DNA from: Clostridium sp. OS1-26
Lineage (GTDB): Bacteria; Bacillota; Clostridia; Clostridiales; Clostridiaceae
Assembly (NCBI RefSeq): GCF_030915445.1
Contig: NZ_CP133264.1
Span: 4,621,208-4,685,207, forward strand
DNA: 64,000 bases
Direction: 5' to 3'
Shown here: positions 53,455 to 62,900 of the stretch, piece after piece
How the letters are laid out: each line of letters starts with the position of its first letter
Numbering within the stretch: the stretch's first letter is position 1
The notes under the pieces: generated by a model
Databases searched by the model: none
The model's input: only the letters and a program-made list of their open reading frames with translations
Told to the model about the DNA's origin: nothing
Translations under genes and position numbers: made by a program

Positions 53455-55482
53455 TTAGTTTATCCTATTTCTTATCCATTTTATAAAATTTCTTCCCTTA
53501 ATAGTGAGTTCACTACCTCTTCTACCTAAGCTGGATGTAATTATTCCTAAGTCATTCAAAATTGTTAAAATTCTTCTTACTTCTGCTTCCGTTATGCTTC
53601 TACATCTATTTTTTAAGGCTTCCTCTATATTTTTTCTTCCTACACCCATGTTATTTGAATTTTTTTCTTCAATAATTTCTAATATCTCTAAGGCATTTTC
53701 CACATTGCATTTATCATTCAAATAGTCGTACTCCCGCTTATAATCTATATTGCAATTTAAAATATAAAAAGGAATATTTTCTATTTTGATTTCTTCATCA
53801 CTCATAAGCTCAATATAATCTGCAGCATTTTTAAGTTCCCTTATATTTCCGGGCCAAGTGTAATTTAATAATAAATCTACTACATCTTTCGAAAGCTTTA
53901 GATTCTTTTTCCCATTTAAGGAACTCTCTAAAATTAATATTATATCTTCTTTTCGCTCTCTAAGTGGAGGAATATTTATTGGCAGCACATTTAATCTATA
54001 AAATAAATCCTCTCTAAATTTACCCTCGTTTATCATCTGCATTAAATTTCTATGGGTAGCAGCAATTATTCTTACATTAATGTCTATAACGCTTTGAGAA
54101 CCTATTCTCATAACTTGTCTTTCTTGAATTACTCTAAGCATTCTAGTTTGGAGAGATAATGGCATATCTCCTATCTCATCTAAAAATATGGTACCGTTAT
54201 GAGCCTGCTCAAATAATCCTGCCTTTCCTTCTTTTAATGCCCCAGTAAAGGACCCTCCTTCATACCCGAATAATTCACTTTCAAGTAAGCTCTCAGGTAA
54301 AGCGGCACAGTTTATTGCAACAAAAGGCTGTTTTGACCTATTTGATGCATTATGGATAGATTGAGCTAAAACCTCTTTGCCAGTACCGCTTTCCCCTGTA
54401 ATTAATGCTGTAAGATCCGAAGAAGCAATTTTTTTTGCCAAGCTTATACACTCTTTCATTCTAACTGAATTAGTGAGTATATCATTAAAATCATACTTAG
54501 CTATAAGTCCCTTATTTCTAAGCTTCTTACTCAAATTTTGTTCCAACTGCTTAATATAAGTTACTTCTTGAATGTTGAAACAGTAGCCAATGTTTTGCCC
54601 TAAGGACTTTACAATTTGTTTATTAACATTAATATATCTTCCTTTTAGCTCTAATATTTCATCCTTAATAATCTCTTTTGTAAATGTATTTACAACTTCT
54701 TTATCTAAAACATCACCAATTTTTTTACCTTTTATATCTTCTCTTATATAAAAAATGTTCTTAAAAGCATTGTTATAGAAAGATATATTTTCTTCATTGT
54801 CTATAAGCAAAAATCCTTCCTTTGAAGAATTAATTATGATGTCCAACTCTTCATTTGCAACGTAAAGCTGCCTATAATTTTCTTTTATACCATTATTTAA
54901 GTTTATAATACTTTCAGAATAGTTTATAACTCTTTCGCTTAATCTTTTATCCTCTATATTGAGTTTATTTATTATTTTTATAAAAGTAGTAGTATCTATA
55001 CACCTATTTCCAACATTTATTATAGTCTCTATATGCTTAGGCACATGCTCTCCTTCATCTGGAGTTATAGCTATATTAATATCTTCATAAATCTTATTAG
55101 GTTCGTAAGCTATAAGTTCCAAATTACTTATTCCTATCTGATAGAGTAGTGAAACTGTTTCTAAAGTAGTTTCTTTGCTATCGTTGATTACTAATGCTTT
55201 AGTATTTTTAGGAAGAGTAAATAATTTATATATTTCACTATCCCTTAAGGTTCTTTCTATTATTATGGTATTCTTTTTGTTTTGCACATATTTTTCACAT
55301 TCTAGAGCCTTTTCTTTTATCATAAAAAGCACTATATCATCCTTAATTATGGAGTCATCTTTTAAATCATCTATATAATAATTATTTATTTTTACAAATC
55401 CTTTAAAAATACTTTGTAAATTATTTTTTAAAAATTTTGCTAGTCTAGAATTGCTATTTGTTACAACAGCTATTGTTTTCAT
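53455..55482 (-). CDS. Sigma-54-dependent transcriptional activator
   Basis: This 675-residue protein has an N-terminal region of about 200 residues of unclear type, a PAS domain (about 215-315) and a sigma-54 interaction AAA+ domain (about 330-565). Walker A is GESGTGKE at 363-370, the sigma-contacting loop is GSFTGA at 410-415 (GAFTGA with Ser for Ala), Walker B is TIFLDEIGDM at 431-440. The C-terminus is not a Fis helix-turn-helix but looks like a winged helix (about 600-675, NLGIITSS-type wing). It is flanked on both sides by genes with sigma-54 promoters, so it is their likely activator. The signal is probably a small metabolite bound by the N-terminal or PAS domain. Confidence 0.92.
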   Translation of the reverse strand: MKTIAVVTNSNSRLAKFLKNNLQSIFKGFVKINNYYIDDLKDDSIIKDDIVLFMIKEKALECEKYVQNKKNTIIIERTLRDSEIYKLFTLPKNTKALVINDSKETTLETVSLLYQIGISNLELIAYEPNKIYEDINIAITPDEGEHVPKHIETIINVGNRCIDTTTFIKIINKLNIEDKRLSERVINYSESIINLNNGIKENYRQLYVANEELDIIINSSKEGFLLIDNEENISFYNNAFKNIFYIREDIKGKKIGDVLDKEVVNTFTKEIIKDEILELKGRYINVNKQIVKSLGQNIGYCFNIQEVTYIKQLEQNLSKKLRNKGLIAKYDFNDILTNSVRMKECISLAKKIASSDLTALITGESGTGKEVLAQSIHNASNRSKQPFVAINCAALPESLLESELFGYEGGSFTGALKEGKAGLFEQAHNGTIFLDEIGDMPLSLQTRMLRVIQERQVMRIGSQSVIDINVRIIAATHRNLMQMINEGKFREDLFYRLNVLPINIPPLRERKEDIILILESSLNGKKNLKLSKDVVDLLLNYTWPGNIRELKNAADYIELMSDEEIKIENIPFYILNCNIDYKREYDYLNDKCNVENALEILEIIEEKNSNNMGVGRKNIEEALKNRCRSITEAEVRRILTILNDLGIITSSLGRRGSELTIKGRNFIKWIRNRIN

Positions 55483-55556
55483 TAGTTTGTTACCTCCAAA
55501 TTATTATATATACAAAACTTTAACTAATAATTAATAATTTATCAATAAAAATTTAT

Positions 55557-55580
55557 ATTGTATTCTTAATTGTATTCTTA
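55557..55580 (+). repeat. Tandem 12-base direct repeat before a sigma-54 promoter
   Basis: ATTGTATTCTTA occurs twice in a row and ends one base before the sigma-54 -24 element. It may be a binding site or chance; activator sites usually lie farther upstream. Confidence 0.5.
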
Positions 55581-55581
55581 T

Positions 55582-55596
55582 TGGTATGTTTTTTGC
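55582..55596 (+). promoter_or_regulatory. Sigma-54 promoter for the M20 deacylase gene
   Basis: TGGTATGTTTTTTGC keeps the invariant GG and GC, ten bases apart, of the -24/-12 class. It is 41 bases before the M20 gene start, and the sigma-54 activator gene is divergent. Confidence 0.8.
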
Positions 55597-55637
55597 TGTA
55601 TTATATTTGGCAGAAATACAACTAGGAGGTTATTTTT

Positions 55638-56708
55638 ATGGACTGTATAGAAATTACAAAAGAGCTTATTAAAATTGATAGTTCAAATTTAGAAGGTGCA
55701 AACAAAGCTATAGATTTCTGTGAGGATATATTATTATCCCAGAGATTAAAAACAGAAATAATCGAAAATAATGGGTTTAAAACTTTAATATGTACTATTG
55801 GAAGTGGTGATAAAAAAATAATACTTAACGGTCATTTAGACATTGTACCTGGAAAGGCTGAACAATTCGTTCCCTATATAGAAGATAGAAACCTTTTTGG
55901 AAGAGGTAGTGCCGATATGAAAGCTGGAGCTGCCGCTATGCTTACTACAATGTTAAAGCTTAAGAACGAAGATTTGAATTGTAAGCTGCAGCTTCAATTG
56001 GTTACAGATGAAGAAACAGGTGGCTTTAACTGTTCAAAGCATTTAGTTGACAATGGTTTTAGAGGAGATTTTGTAATCTGTGGTGAGCCTACTCAATTAG
56101 GTATAGGAGTACAAGCAAAAGGTATACTGCAGGTATACTTGGAGTTTTTGGGAAAATCCGCTCATGGAAGTAGGCCTTGGCAGGGAACTAACGCTATAAT
56201 AAAAGCTTATGAGGCCTTTAACGCTATTTTAGAATTGCCTTTTGCAAAAGAGAAATCAGAGCTCTATAACTGCCCTTCTATTAATCTATCAAAAATGGAA
56301 GGCGGAGATGTTTATAATAAAGTACCTGCTTACTGCAAAATGTGTCTTGATATAAGATTTCTTCCTGGACAAGATCCTCAGGAAATAATAAGACAAATTG
56401 AAGAAGTAGCTGGCGTTAAAGTAAATATTCACTCCATAGGTGATGCTGTAAAAACAAAAGTTGATGACTTATACGTAGTAAAATTAAGTGAATCAATAAC
56501 TAAAATAACCAATAATAATGCTGAAATATTTGGTCAGCATGGCTCTGCAGACACTAGATTTTATTCAAAATATGATATACCAGCTGTAGAATTTGGACCT
56601 ACAGGTCAAAACTGGCATGGTGATGATGAATTTATAAGAGTAGATTCGGTTTATACATATGAACAAATGCTTATAGATTTTATACTAAATATTAGCAGTG
56701 GCTTATAA
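55638..56708 (+). CDS. M20 family deacylase (ArgE/DapE type)
   Basis: This 356-residue zinc enzyme matches the ArgE/DapE/ACY1 branch. It has NGHLDIVPGK with the zinc His and catalytic Asp, GRGSADMKAG with the bridging Asp, VTDEETGGFN with the Glu pair, GEPTQLG, and the C-terminal HGSADTRF and NWHGDDE. The dimerisation domain with GKSAHGS lies in the middle. It removes acyl or gamma-glutamyl-like groups from amino acids. The divergent sigma-54 activator and shared promoter class link it to the PuuD-like hydrolase and APC permease. A GGAGG site precedes the ATG. Confidence 0.9.
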   Translation: MDCIEITKELIKIDSSNLEGANKAIDFCEDILLSQRLKTEIIENNGFKTLICTIGSGDKKIILNGHLDIVPGKAEQFVPYIEDRNLFGRGSADMKAGAAAMLTTMLKLKNEDLNCKLQLQLVTDEETGGFNCSKHLVDNGFRGDFVICGEPTQLGIGVQAKGILQVYLEFLGKSAHGSRPWQGTNAIIKAYEAFNAILELPFAKEKSELYNCPSINLSKMEGGDVYNKVPAYCKMCLDIRFLPGQDPQEIIRQIEEVAGVKVNIHSIGDAVKTKVDDLYVVKLSESITKITNNNAEIFGQHGSADTRFYSKYDIPAVEFGPTGQNWHGDDEFIRVDSVYTYEQMLIDFILNISSGL

Positions 56709-56743
56709 ACAGAATTGCAAACAGTAAGCTTTTAATTCAATAA

Positions 56744-56782
56744 AAAGGCTGTATACTTTATATTTTAAGAATACAGCCTTTA
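56744..56782. terminator. Bidirectional terminator after the M20 gene
   Basis: AAAGGCTGTAT and ATACAGCCTTT form the stem, between the M20 gene and a convergent exporter gene. Confidence 0.85.
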
Positions 56783-56785
56783 AAA

Positions 56786-57229
56786 CTATTGTTCTAATTT
56801 TTTTGACATCATTAATTTAGAAACAAAACGAAATGTTGTTGCTGAAAGCATTATGCCAAATGCAATTGCTCCTGCTACAGCTACTGTTTGCATGCCCTTT
56901 GAATATGCTGCAGAATAATTTTGTTCTACTATGTAATTTATAGTATTAAATGCTGTTATACCAGGCACAAGTGGAAATATTCCCGGTATTGAAAACTGCA
57001 CAGCGGGAGTTCTAAGCTTTCTTGCCATTAATTCACTGTATACACCTACAACAAAAGATCCTGCAAAGGATGCAGAAACCGGACTAACTGTATACTTATA
57101 TACTGCAAGATAAGTTGCCCAACCAATAGCTCCACAAAAGCCAGTCCATATTATCTTTTTTCTGTCAATATTGAAAAGAATAACAGGAAATATACTACCA
57201 AAAAACGCTAATACTATTTGTTTTATCAT
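56786..57229 (-). CDS. ThrE-type exporter, small subunit (DUF3815)
   Basis: This 147-residue membrane protein has four or five hydrophobic helices. It matches the DUF3815/ThrE_2 half of split threonine/serine exporters, with PAVQFSIPGIFPLVPG near the middle. It overlaps the larger ThrE_1 gene by four bases, so both should be made together and form one transporter. Exported substrates in relatives are threonine and serine; the actual one here is not shown. Confidence 0.9.
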   Translation of the reverse strand: MIKQIVLAFFGSIFPVILFNIDRKKIIWTGFCGAIGWATYLAVYKYTVSPVSASFAGSFVVGVYSELMARKLRTPAVQFSIPGIFPLVPGITAFNTINYIVEQNYSAAYSKGMQTVAVAGAIAFGIMLSATTFRFVSKLMMSKKLEQ

Positions 57230-57984
57230 AATTTCACACCTACTCCTATAGCTAATGCTGCACCAATCCCTACACCTATAGCAATTATAATAAGCATTGC
57301 CTCACCAAATTTAGCCATACCCGATTCAAAGTCACCATAAATTACATCTTTAACACCATTAGTAAGTGCTACACCAGGCAATAATATCATTATTGCACCA
57401 GTTATAACATTTCCTTTGCTTACAAAAGGTAATAGCTTTTGAGCAATTATGCTTGACCCTCCTATAATAAACCCAGAAAGAAAAAATTCGAAAAACTGAA
57501 AGAATCCAACTTTAGATATTTTCTCTAACATATAGTAAATCCCTATACTTACTACTGCGGAAACAATAGAATCATATATTGTTCCGTTAAAGAAGAATGA
57601 ATAGACAAAAGATGTCATGCTTGCAGCAAAAAGTCTTACTGGAAAGCTGAAATAGGGTGCTTCTTCTATATCTTTTAATACCTGCTTAGCTTCTTCATAA
57701 GTCATAGGTTTATGCTGAAGATTTCTTGAAAAAGAATTAATAAGCTCTATTCTATATAAGTCCACTCGCCTTGTCCTAATTTTTTTCAGTGAAGTTATCT
57801 TTTCATCATTGCCGTCTAAAAGAGATATTAATACGCCTTTGGCTGTTACCATACATTCACATTCTAGATTGTAAGAACTACATATTCTTTCGATTGTTTC
57901 TTCAACTCTATAAGCTTCTGCACCATTACTTAAAAGTATTTGCCCCGTAGAAAGCGCAATCTCTAAAACTTGTTTAGCTTCCAT
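57226..57984 (-). CDS. ThrE-type exporter, large subunit (DUF1212)
   Basis: This 252-residue protein has a soluble N-terminal part of about 115 residues containing ILLSNGAEAYRVEETIERI and LECECMVTAKGVLIS, typical of DUF1212/ThrE_1. About five C-terminal helices follow, with LLPGVALTNGVKDVIYGDFESG. It pairs with the small subunit whose ATG overlaps its stop. Together they make the split form of the threonine/serine exporter. It lies downstream of the glycine cleavage operon, with a terminator and a repeat between. Confidence 0.92.
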   Translation of the reverse strand: MEAKQVLEIALSTGQILLSNGAEAYRVEETIERICSSYNLECECMVTAKGVLISLLDGNDEKITSLKKIRTRRVDLYRIELINSFSRNLQHKPMTYEEAKQVLKDIEEAPYFSFPVRLFAASMTSFVYSFFFNGTIYDSIVSAVVSIGIYYMLEKISKVGFFQFFEFFLSGFIIGGSSIIAQKLLPFVSKGNVITGAIMILLPGVALTNGVKDVIYGDFESGMAKFGEAMLIIIAIGVGIGAALAIGVGVKL

Positions 57985-58040
57985 ATTATACTCCTTTATG
58001 ATTCATTAAATTATTTATCCGATCGCTACCATTGCTAACA

Positions 58041-58166
58041 CCCCCATCTTCTATCAAAGTGGGGGATAAGCACTGCTACGCGCCTGGATAAGCTCTTCTA
58101 AGGTTCAGATAGAGAAAGTCATCCTTATAAGCAAACTCCATCTGAACCTAAGAATCACTTGATAGC
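58041..58166. repeat. Structured intergenic element, weakly like copy B
   Basis: CCCCC and GGGGG around 58041-58065 form a hairpin. GGTTCAGATAGAG (58102) pairs with TCCATCTGAACC (58137), and CTATCA...AGTG with CACTTGATAG encloses the set. A CTAC...CCTGGAT stretch resembles the part of copy B after 18179. The link to the repeat family is tentative. Confidence 0.5.
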
Positions 58167-58229
58167 CATTAATATTATATCATTTTTTGTGGTAATTTCT
58201 ATTAAGTTATAGTAAAATTTAATACCATA

Positions 58230-58282
58230 AAAAATACCATAAAAAACCTAAGAACTCTTAGAGTTTTCCATGGTATTTTTTT
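58230..58282 (-). terminator. Terminator of the glycine cleavage operon
   Basis: AAAAATACCAT and ATGGTATTTTTTT form the outer stem and a second arm (CTAAGAACTCTTAG) lies inside. It follows the gcvPB stop codon by about 30 bases. Confidence 0.8.
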
Positions 58283-58311
58283 AAATTTAATCTGGGGGTT
58301 GGGTAATTATA

Positions 58312-59762
58312 TTATCTGCTCCATTTTAATACTGGATACCTTGCCGCTTTAACTTCATCTAGCCTCTTAATCTCAGTACAATTTGGTGCGGATTTTACAA
58401 GCTCAGGATTTTCCTTTGATTCTTCAGCAATTTTAATCATTGCATTTATAAACTCATCAAGGGTCTCAAGCTTTTCTGTCTCTGTAGGTTCTATCATTAT
58501 AGCTTCATGCACAATTAGTGGAAAGTAAATTGTTGGAGGATGATATCCATAATCAAGCAGTCTCTTTGCTATATCCAAGGTTGACACATTATCATTATCC
58601 TTTAATCCAGCTAAAACAAATTCATGTTTACATATATCGTCTATAGGTAGTTCATAATGGTCTTTTAATTTAGCTCTTATATAGTTTGCATTTAGAACTG
58701 CCAGTTCACTTACTTCTTTTAATCCTTCCGCACCCATAGTTAAGAGATATGAAAATGCTCTAACCATAATACCAAAGTTTCCATAGAAACTTTTTACCTT
58801 TCCTATTGAGTAAGGCCTATCATAATCTAAATGATATTTATCATCTTTTTTGATATTACTGGTTTTGGTAAGAATTCTACTAAGTCTTTTCTGACACCTA
58901 TTGGACCACTTCCTGGTCCTCCTCCACCGTGAGGAGTTGAGAATGTTTTGTGTAAATTCAAATGACATACATCAAATCCCATATCTCCTGGTCTTGTTCG
59001 CCCCATAATAGCATTCATATTAGCGCCATCATAATACAATAAGCCACCTGCTTCATGAACAAGTTTAGCTATTTCTACAATGTTTTTTTCAAACAATCCT
59101 AAGGTGCTTGGATTAGTAAGCATCAATCCTGCTACCTCATCATTCAAAACATCCTTTAGCTTTTCAATGTCCACAGCTCCACTTGAATCAGATTGAACTT
59201 CTATTACGTTAAATCCTGCCACTGATGCCGAAGCTGGATTTGTACCATGAGCTGAATCCGGTACTATTATTTTTGTTCTTTTAAAATCTCCTCTTTTTTC
59301 ATGATAAGCCTTGATAACCATAAGTCCTGACAGTTCTCCATGTGCCCCTGCAGCTGGTTGAAGGGATACACCTTCAAGACCAGTTACTTCTGCTAGCTTT
59401 TCACTAAGTTCGTACATTAGCTTTAAAGCTCCCTGCACAGTGTCTTCTGGTTGGTATGGATGGAGATTTAAAAACTTAGGAATCGAAGCCATATCTTCAT
59501 TGATTTTAGGATTGTATTTCATAGTGCAGGAACCTAAAGGATAAAATCCTGAGTCAACGCCATAGTTTTTATTTGAAAGCAATGTAAAATGCCTAACTAC
59601 ATCTACCTCACTAACCTCTGGAAGCTCTGGCTCTTTGCTGCTTAGTAATTCTTCAGGAATTAATTTTTCAATATTTATTTCAGGTACATCGCAGCCAGGA
59701 AGAGAATATGCCTTTCTTCCTTCTTTGGATAGTTCAAAAATAATCTTATTATATTCTTTCAT
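58312..59762 (-). CDS. gcvPB: Glycine dehydrogenase (decarboxylating) subunit 2, frameshifted
   Basis: Two overlapping frames make one 483-residue GcvPB, the PLP-bearing subunit of glycine decarboxylase. The first part includes HLNLHKTFSTPHGGGGPGSG with the PLP Lys (NLHKTF) and ends in KPVISKKMINII. The second continues with DDKYHLDYDRPYSIGKV and YGNFGIMVRAFSYLLTMG. One A missing from the run at 58846-58851 separates them. The start overlaps the gcvPA stop by one base. An intact operon elsewhere suggests a read error or recent mutation; if real, glycine decarboxylase would be inactive. Confidence 0.9.
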
Positions 59763-61105
59763 TATTTAATCCCCTCCAATACACATGCCAATTTGTCGAT
59801 TTCGCTCTTTGTTCTTTTCTCAGTTACACAAAGAAGCATTGAATTTTTGTGGTGAGGGTATTCCTTTTCTAATTGATATCCACCAAGAATTTTGTTTTCT
59901 AATAAAATATTATTTATACCTTGTACAGAATTATTTGATGTTACTACAAACTCTTTAAAGAATGGTTTATTAAATACTGCAGTGTATTTTCCATTCTTTG
60001 TTATTTGTTCAAAAGCATAATGAGATTTTTGCATGCTTTGCATAGCTACTTCTCTTATACCCTTTTTGCCAAGAGTTGTTAAGTATATTAGAGCAGTTAA
60101 AGCATTAAGTGCTTGATTTGAACATATATTTGATGAAGCTTTGTCTCTTCTTATGTGTTGCTCTCTTGCCTGTAATGTTAAAACAAATCCTCTTTTACCT
60201 TCTTTGTCTGTTGTTTGACCTACTATTCTACCTGGCATCTTTCTTAAATACTTGTTTGTCGTCGCTAAGAAACCTAAATAAGGTCCTCCATAATTTAAAC
60301 TATTCCCTAAGGATTGGCCCTCACCTACCACTATGTCTGCACCATATTCTCCTGGACCTTTTAAAACTCCGAGAGATATAGGGTCACAGCTTACAACAAG
60401 TAAGGATTTGTTTTGGTGAACAAGTTTTTCTACTTCTGTTAATTCTTCAATTATTCCAAAGAAATTTGGAGTTTGAATAATCACAGCTGCTATATCTTTA
60501 TTTAGCTCAGCTTTAAGTCTTTCTACATCAGTAACACCATCAATTTCTTCTATTTCAATTAAATTTAAATTTTTAAATCTTAAATAAGTTTTTAATACTT
60601 TTCTTGTTTCTGGATGAACAGTCTTTGAAACAAGAACAGTCTTTCTTCTTGTCGAATCTGCAGCCATTTGAGCTGCTTCCGCACAAGCAGTTGCTCCATC
60701 ATACATTGAAGCGTTAGCAGCTTCCATCCCTGTAAGATTTGCTATCATTGTTTGATATTCAAATATTGCTTGTAGAGTTCCTTGACTTATTTCTGCTTGA
60801 TAAGGAGTGTATGCTGTATAAAACTCTGATCTTGATACTATGTGCTTGATAAGTGAAGGTATATAATGATCATAAGCCCCTGCACCTAAAAAGCATACTA
60901 AATCATTACAGCTTTTATTTAAATCAGCTAAACTATTAAAATAAGATTGAACTTCTAACTCTGACATACCCTTGTTCATATTTAAGCTTCTACCTAAACG
61001 AACATCCTTTGGAATATCTGCAAATAATTCATCTATAGAGTTTACCCCTATTGCTTTTAGCATTAGTTCTTTATCTTCCGCTGTTAGCGGTAAATATGGA
61101 TGCAT
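59762..61105 (-). CDS. gcvPA: Glycine dehydrogenase (decarboxylating) subunit 1
   Basis: This 447-residue protein is the first P-protein subunit of split glycine decarboxylase. Family segments include FLGAGAYDHYIPS, YTPYQAEISQGTLQAIFEYQTMIANLTGMEAANASMYDG and GGPYLGFLATTNKY. It pairs with GcvPB to decarboxylate glycine and pass aminomethyl to the H-protein. It is one base from gcvH and overlaps gcvPB, a tight operon. Nothing unusual is seen in it. Confidence 0.95.
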   Translation of the reverse strand: MHPYLPLTAEDKELMLKAIGVNSIDELFADIPKDVRLGRSLNMNKGMSELEVQSYFNSLADLNKSCNDLVCFLGAGAYDHYIPSLIKHIVSRSEFYTAYTPYQAEISQGTLQAIFEYQTMIANLTGMEAANASMYDGATACAEAAQMAADSTRRKTVLVSKTVHPETRKVLKTYLRFKNLNLIEIEEIDGVTDVERLKAELNKDIAAVIIQTPNFFGIIEELTEVEKLVHQNKSLLVVSCDPISLGVLKGPGEYGADIVVGEGQSLGNSLNYGGPYLGFLATTNKYLRKMPGRIVGQTTDKEGKRGFVLTLQAREQHIRRDKASSNICSNQALNALTALIYLTTLGKKGIREVAMQSMQKSHYAFEQITKNGKYTAVFNKPFFKEFVVTSNNSVQGINNILLENKILGGYQLEKEYPHHKNSMLLCVTEKRTKSEIDKLACVLEGIK

Positions 61106-61106
61106 A

Positions 61107-61490
61107 CTATTCCCCCTTATCGCATAACTTTTCGTATTGGTCAGCCTTTAATAGCCCATCAAGTTCTGATTTATCTGATAGTTCTACAACTATCATCCAG
61201 CTGCCGTAAGCATCTTCGTTAACTAGCTCTGGACTGTCAACTAGCTTTTCATTTATTTCAACTACCTTTCCTCCAACAGGAATATAAAGATCTGAAGCCG
61301 CTTTTACTGATTCAACAACTCCAAAAGCTTCATCCTTGGAAAACTCTGTGTCAACCTCTGGTAGTTCTACAAATACTATTTCTCCTAATGAGTTCTGAGC
61401 AAAATCTGATATTCCTATATAAGCCTTATTTCCCTCAACTTTCATCCATTCATGATCCTTACTGTACAATAATTCATTTAAAATTTTCAT
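61107..61490 (-). CDS. gcvH: Glycine cleavage system H protein
   Basis: This 127-residue protein is the lipoyl carrier. The lipoylated Lys lies in FGVVESVKAASD (near residue 63). HEWMKVEGNKAYIGISDFAQNSLGEIVFVELP is the N-terminal family block. It shuttles the aminomethyl group between the P-, T- and L-proteins. No L-protein (lpd) gene is seen within this operon in the window. The gene is between gcvT and gcvPA. Confidence 0.97.
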   Translation of the reverse strand: MKILNELLYSKDHEWMKVEGNKAYIGISDFAQNSLGEIVFVELPEVDTEFSKDEAFGVVESVKAASDLYIPVGGKVVEINEKLVDSPELVNEDAYGSWMIVVELSDKSELDGLLKADQYEKLCDKGE

Positions 61491-61528
61491 ATAAATATCC
61501 CCCTCATATTAAATATTTTTAATATTGA

Positions 61529-62635
61529 TTACTTATTGTAATTTTTTTTATAAAATCTTTTATCAATTACTACAGCTTCAATAAGCTTGTTTCTAACTTG
61601 AATAAAGATGGTACTTCCTAGTTCAGAATACTTTAAATCAATTAAGGCTAAACCTATATTTTTCTTAATAGATGGTGAAAGATATCCAGTTGTAACAATT
61701 CCTATCTTCTCCTCTCCTGCAAAAACATCGTATCCATGTCTTGGAATAGCCTTACCTTTCATTTCAAAACCTACTATTTTTCTTTTTAAACCTTCCTTTT
61801 TTTGCTTTGCAAGAGCATCCTTACCTATAAAATTTTCCTTGTTCAATTTAACAAAGAATCCTAATCCAGCTTCAAGTGGTGTGATATATTCTGACAATTC
61901 ATTTCCATAGAGCGGTAAATTAACTTCAAATCTCAAAGTATCTCTAGCGCCAAGTCCTATTGGCTTCAATCCATCCTCTTTTCCAGCATCCAATATCCTA
62001 TCCCACAAGTCTATTACACTTTCAACATCTGTGTAAATTTCAAAGCCATCTTCCCCAGTATAACCAGTTCTGGAAACTAGGCATTTTATTCCCCCGATTA
62101 AAATGCCTCTTTTACAGAAGAAAAATTTAATATCTCCTAAATCTGTATCTGTAAGCTTTTGAAGTATTGCTTGAGCCTTCGGTCCTTGAATTGCAAGTTG
62201 AACAATTGATGATGAGATATTTGTTATATCTACATCAAATCCATTTTTATTTTTTAACATCCACTCGAAATCCTTTTCAATATTTCCAGCATTTATTACT
62301 AAAAAGAAATGATTTTCATTAAATCTATAAACTATTAGATCGTCAACAACTCCTCCATCTTGGTAACACATAAGAGCATATAAAATTTGATTATCTTCTA
62401 ATATAGATGTATCGTTTGTTATTAAATTTTGTACGAATTTAAGAGCGTCTTCCCCAACAATTTCTACTTCTCCCATATGAGAAACATCAAATAACCCAGC
62501 AGCTGAGCGCACTGCTTCATGCTCAGCTATTATTCCTTCGTATTGCACCGGCAAAGCCCAACCAGCAAAATCTATAATTTTACCCCCATATTTTTCGTAA
62601 GAATTAAATAATGGAGTTTTCTTTAAATTTTCCAT
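61529..62635 (-). CDS. gcvT: Glycine cleavage system T protein (aminomethyltransferase)
   Basis: This 368-residue enzyme transfers the methylene to tetrahydrofolate. Family segments are FNSYEKYGGKIIDFAGWALPVQYEGI, AGLFDVSHMGEVEI, SRTGYTGEDGFEIY and the C-terminal PRHGYDVFAGEEKIGIVTTGYLSP. A longer frame from 62710 runs back into the riboswitch terminator. The ATG at 62635 is right because AGGGGGG lies about seven bases upstream. It is the first gene of the operon and follows a glycine-responsive leader. Confidence 0.96.
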   Translation of the reverse strand: MENLKKTPLFNSYEKYGGKIIDFAGWALPVQYEGIIAEHEAVRSAAGLFDVSHMGEVEIVGEDALKFVQNLITNDTSILEDNQILYALMCYQDGGVVDDLIVYRFNENHFFLVINAGNIEKDFEWMLKNKNGFDVDITNISSSIVQLAIQGPKAQAILQKLTDTDLGDIKFFFCKRGILIGGIKCLVSRTGYTGEDGFEIYTDVESVIDLWDRILDAGKEDGLKPIGLGARDTLRFEVNLPLYGNELSEYITPLEAGLGFFVKLNKENFIGKDALAKQKKEGLKRKIVGFEMKGKAIPRHGYDVFAGEEKIGIVTTGYLSPSIKKNIGLALIDLKYSELGSTIFIQVRNKLIEAVVIDKRFYKKNYNK

Positions 62636-62671
62636 ACTATAATACCCCCCTATAATTTTTTGTACAACAAA

Positions 62672-62714
62672 TAAAAAGGACATGAAGGCAAACTTTAAGT
62701 TAACCCACATGTCC
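62672..62714 (-). terminator. Riboswitch-controlled terminator before gcvT
   Basis: On the minus strand GGACATG and CATGTCC flank a loop of about 23 bases and are followed by TTTTTATTT. It partly overlaps the end of the second aptamer, as needed for glycine-dependent antitermination. Confidence 0.75.
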
Positions 62715-62900
62715 TCTGTTTTTTTACCTGAGAGTTTCGATATGTATTCATATCTTACACCGTTGGTTCTGCTATTTAAAACAGTCTTTTCAGAGTTTCG
62801 TCCTACAACGTTATTTTTACCTGAGAGTTTCTAATATAGCCGTGGTACTATATCATTGCTCCTTCGGTTAACAAATGTTATCTCACACTGTAGTCATCCG
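62715..62900 (-). promoter_or_regulatory. Tandem glycine riboswitch
   Basis: Two aptamers follow one another on the minus strand. The first has AACCGAAGGAGCAATGA and AACTCTCAGGTAAAA. The second has GGACGAAACTCTG, a diverged core with ACCAACGGTGTAAG, and AACTCTCAGGTAAAA again. These are hallmarks of the glycine riboswitch, in its usual place before gcvT. High glycine should switch the operon on. Confidence 0.92.
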
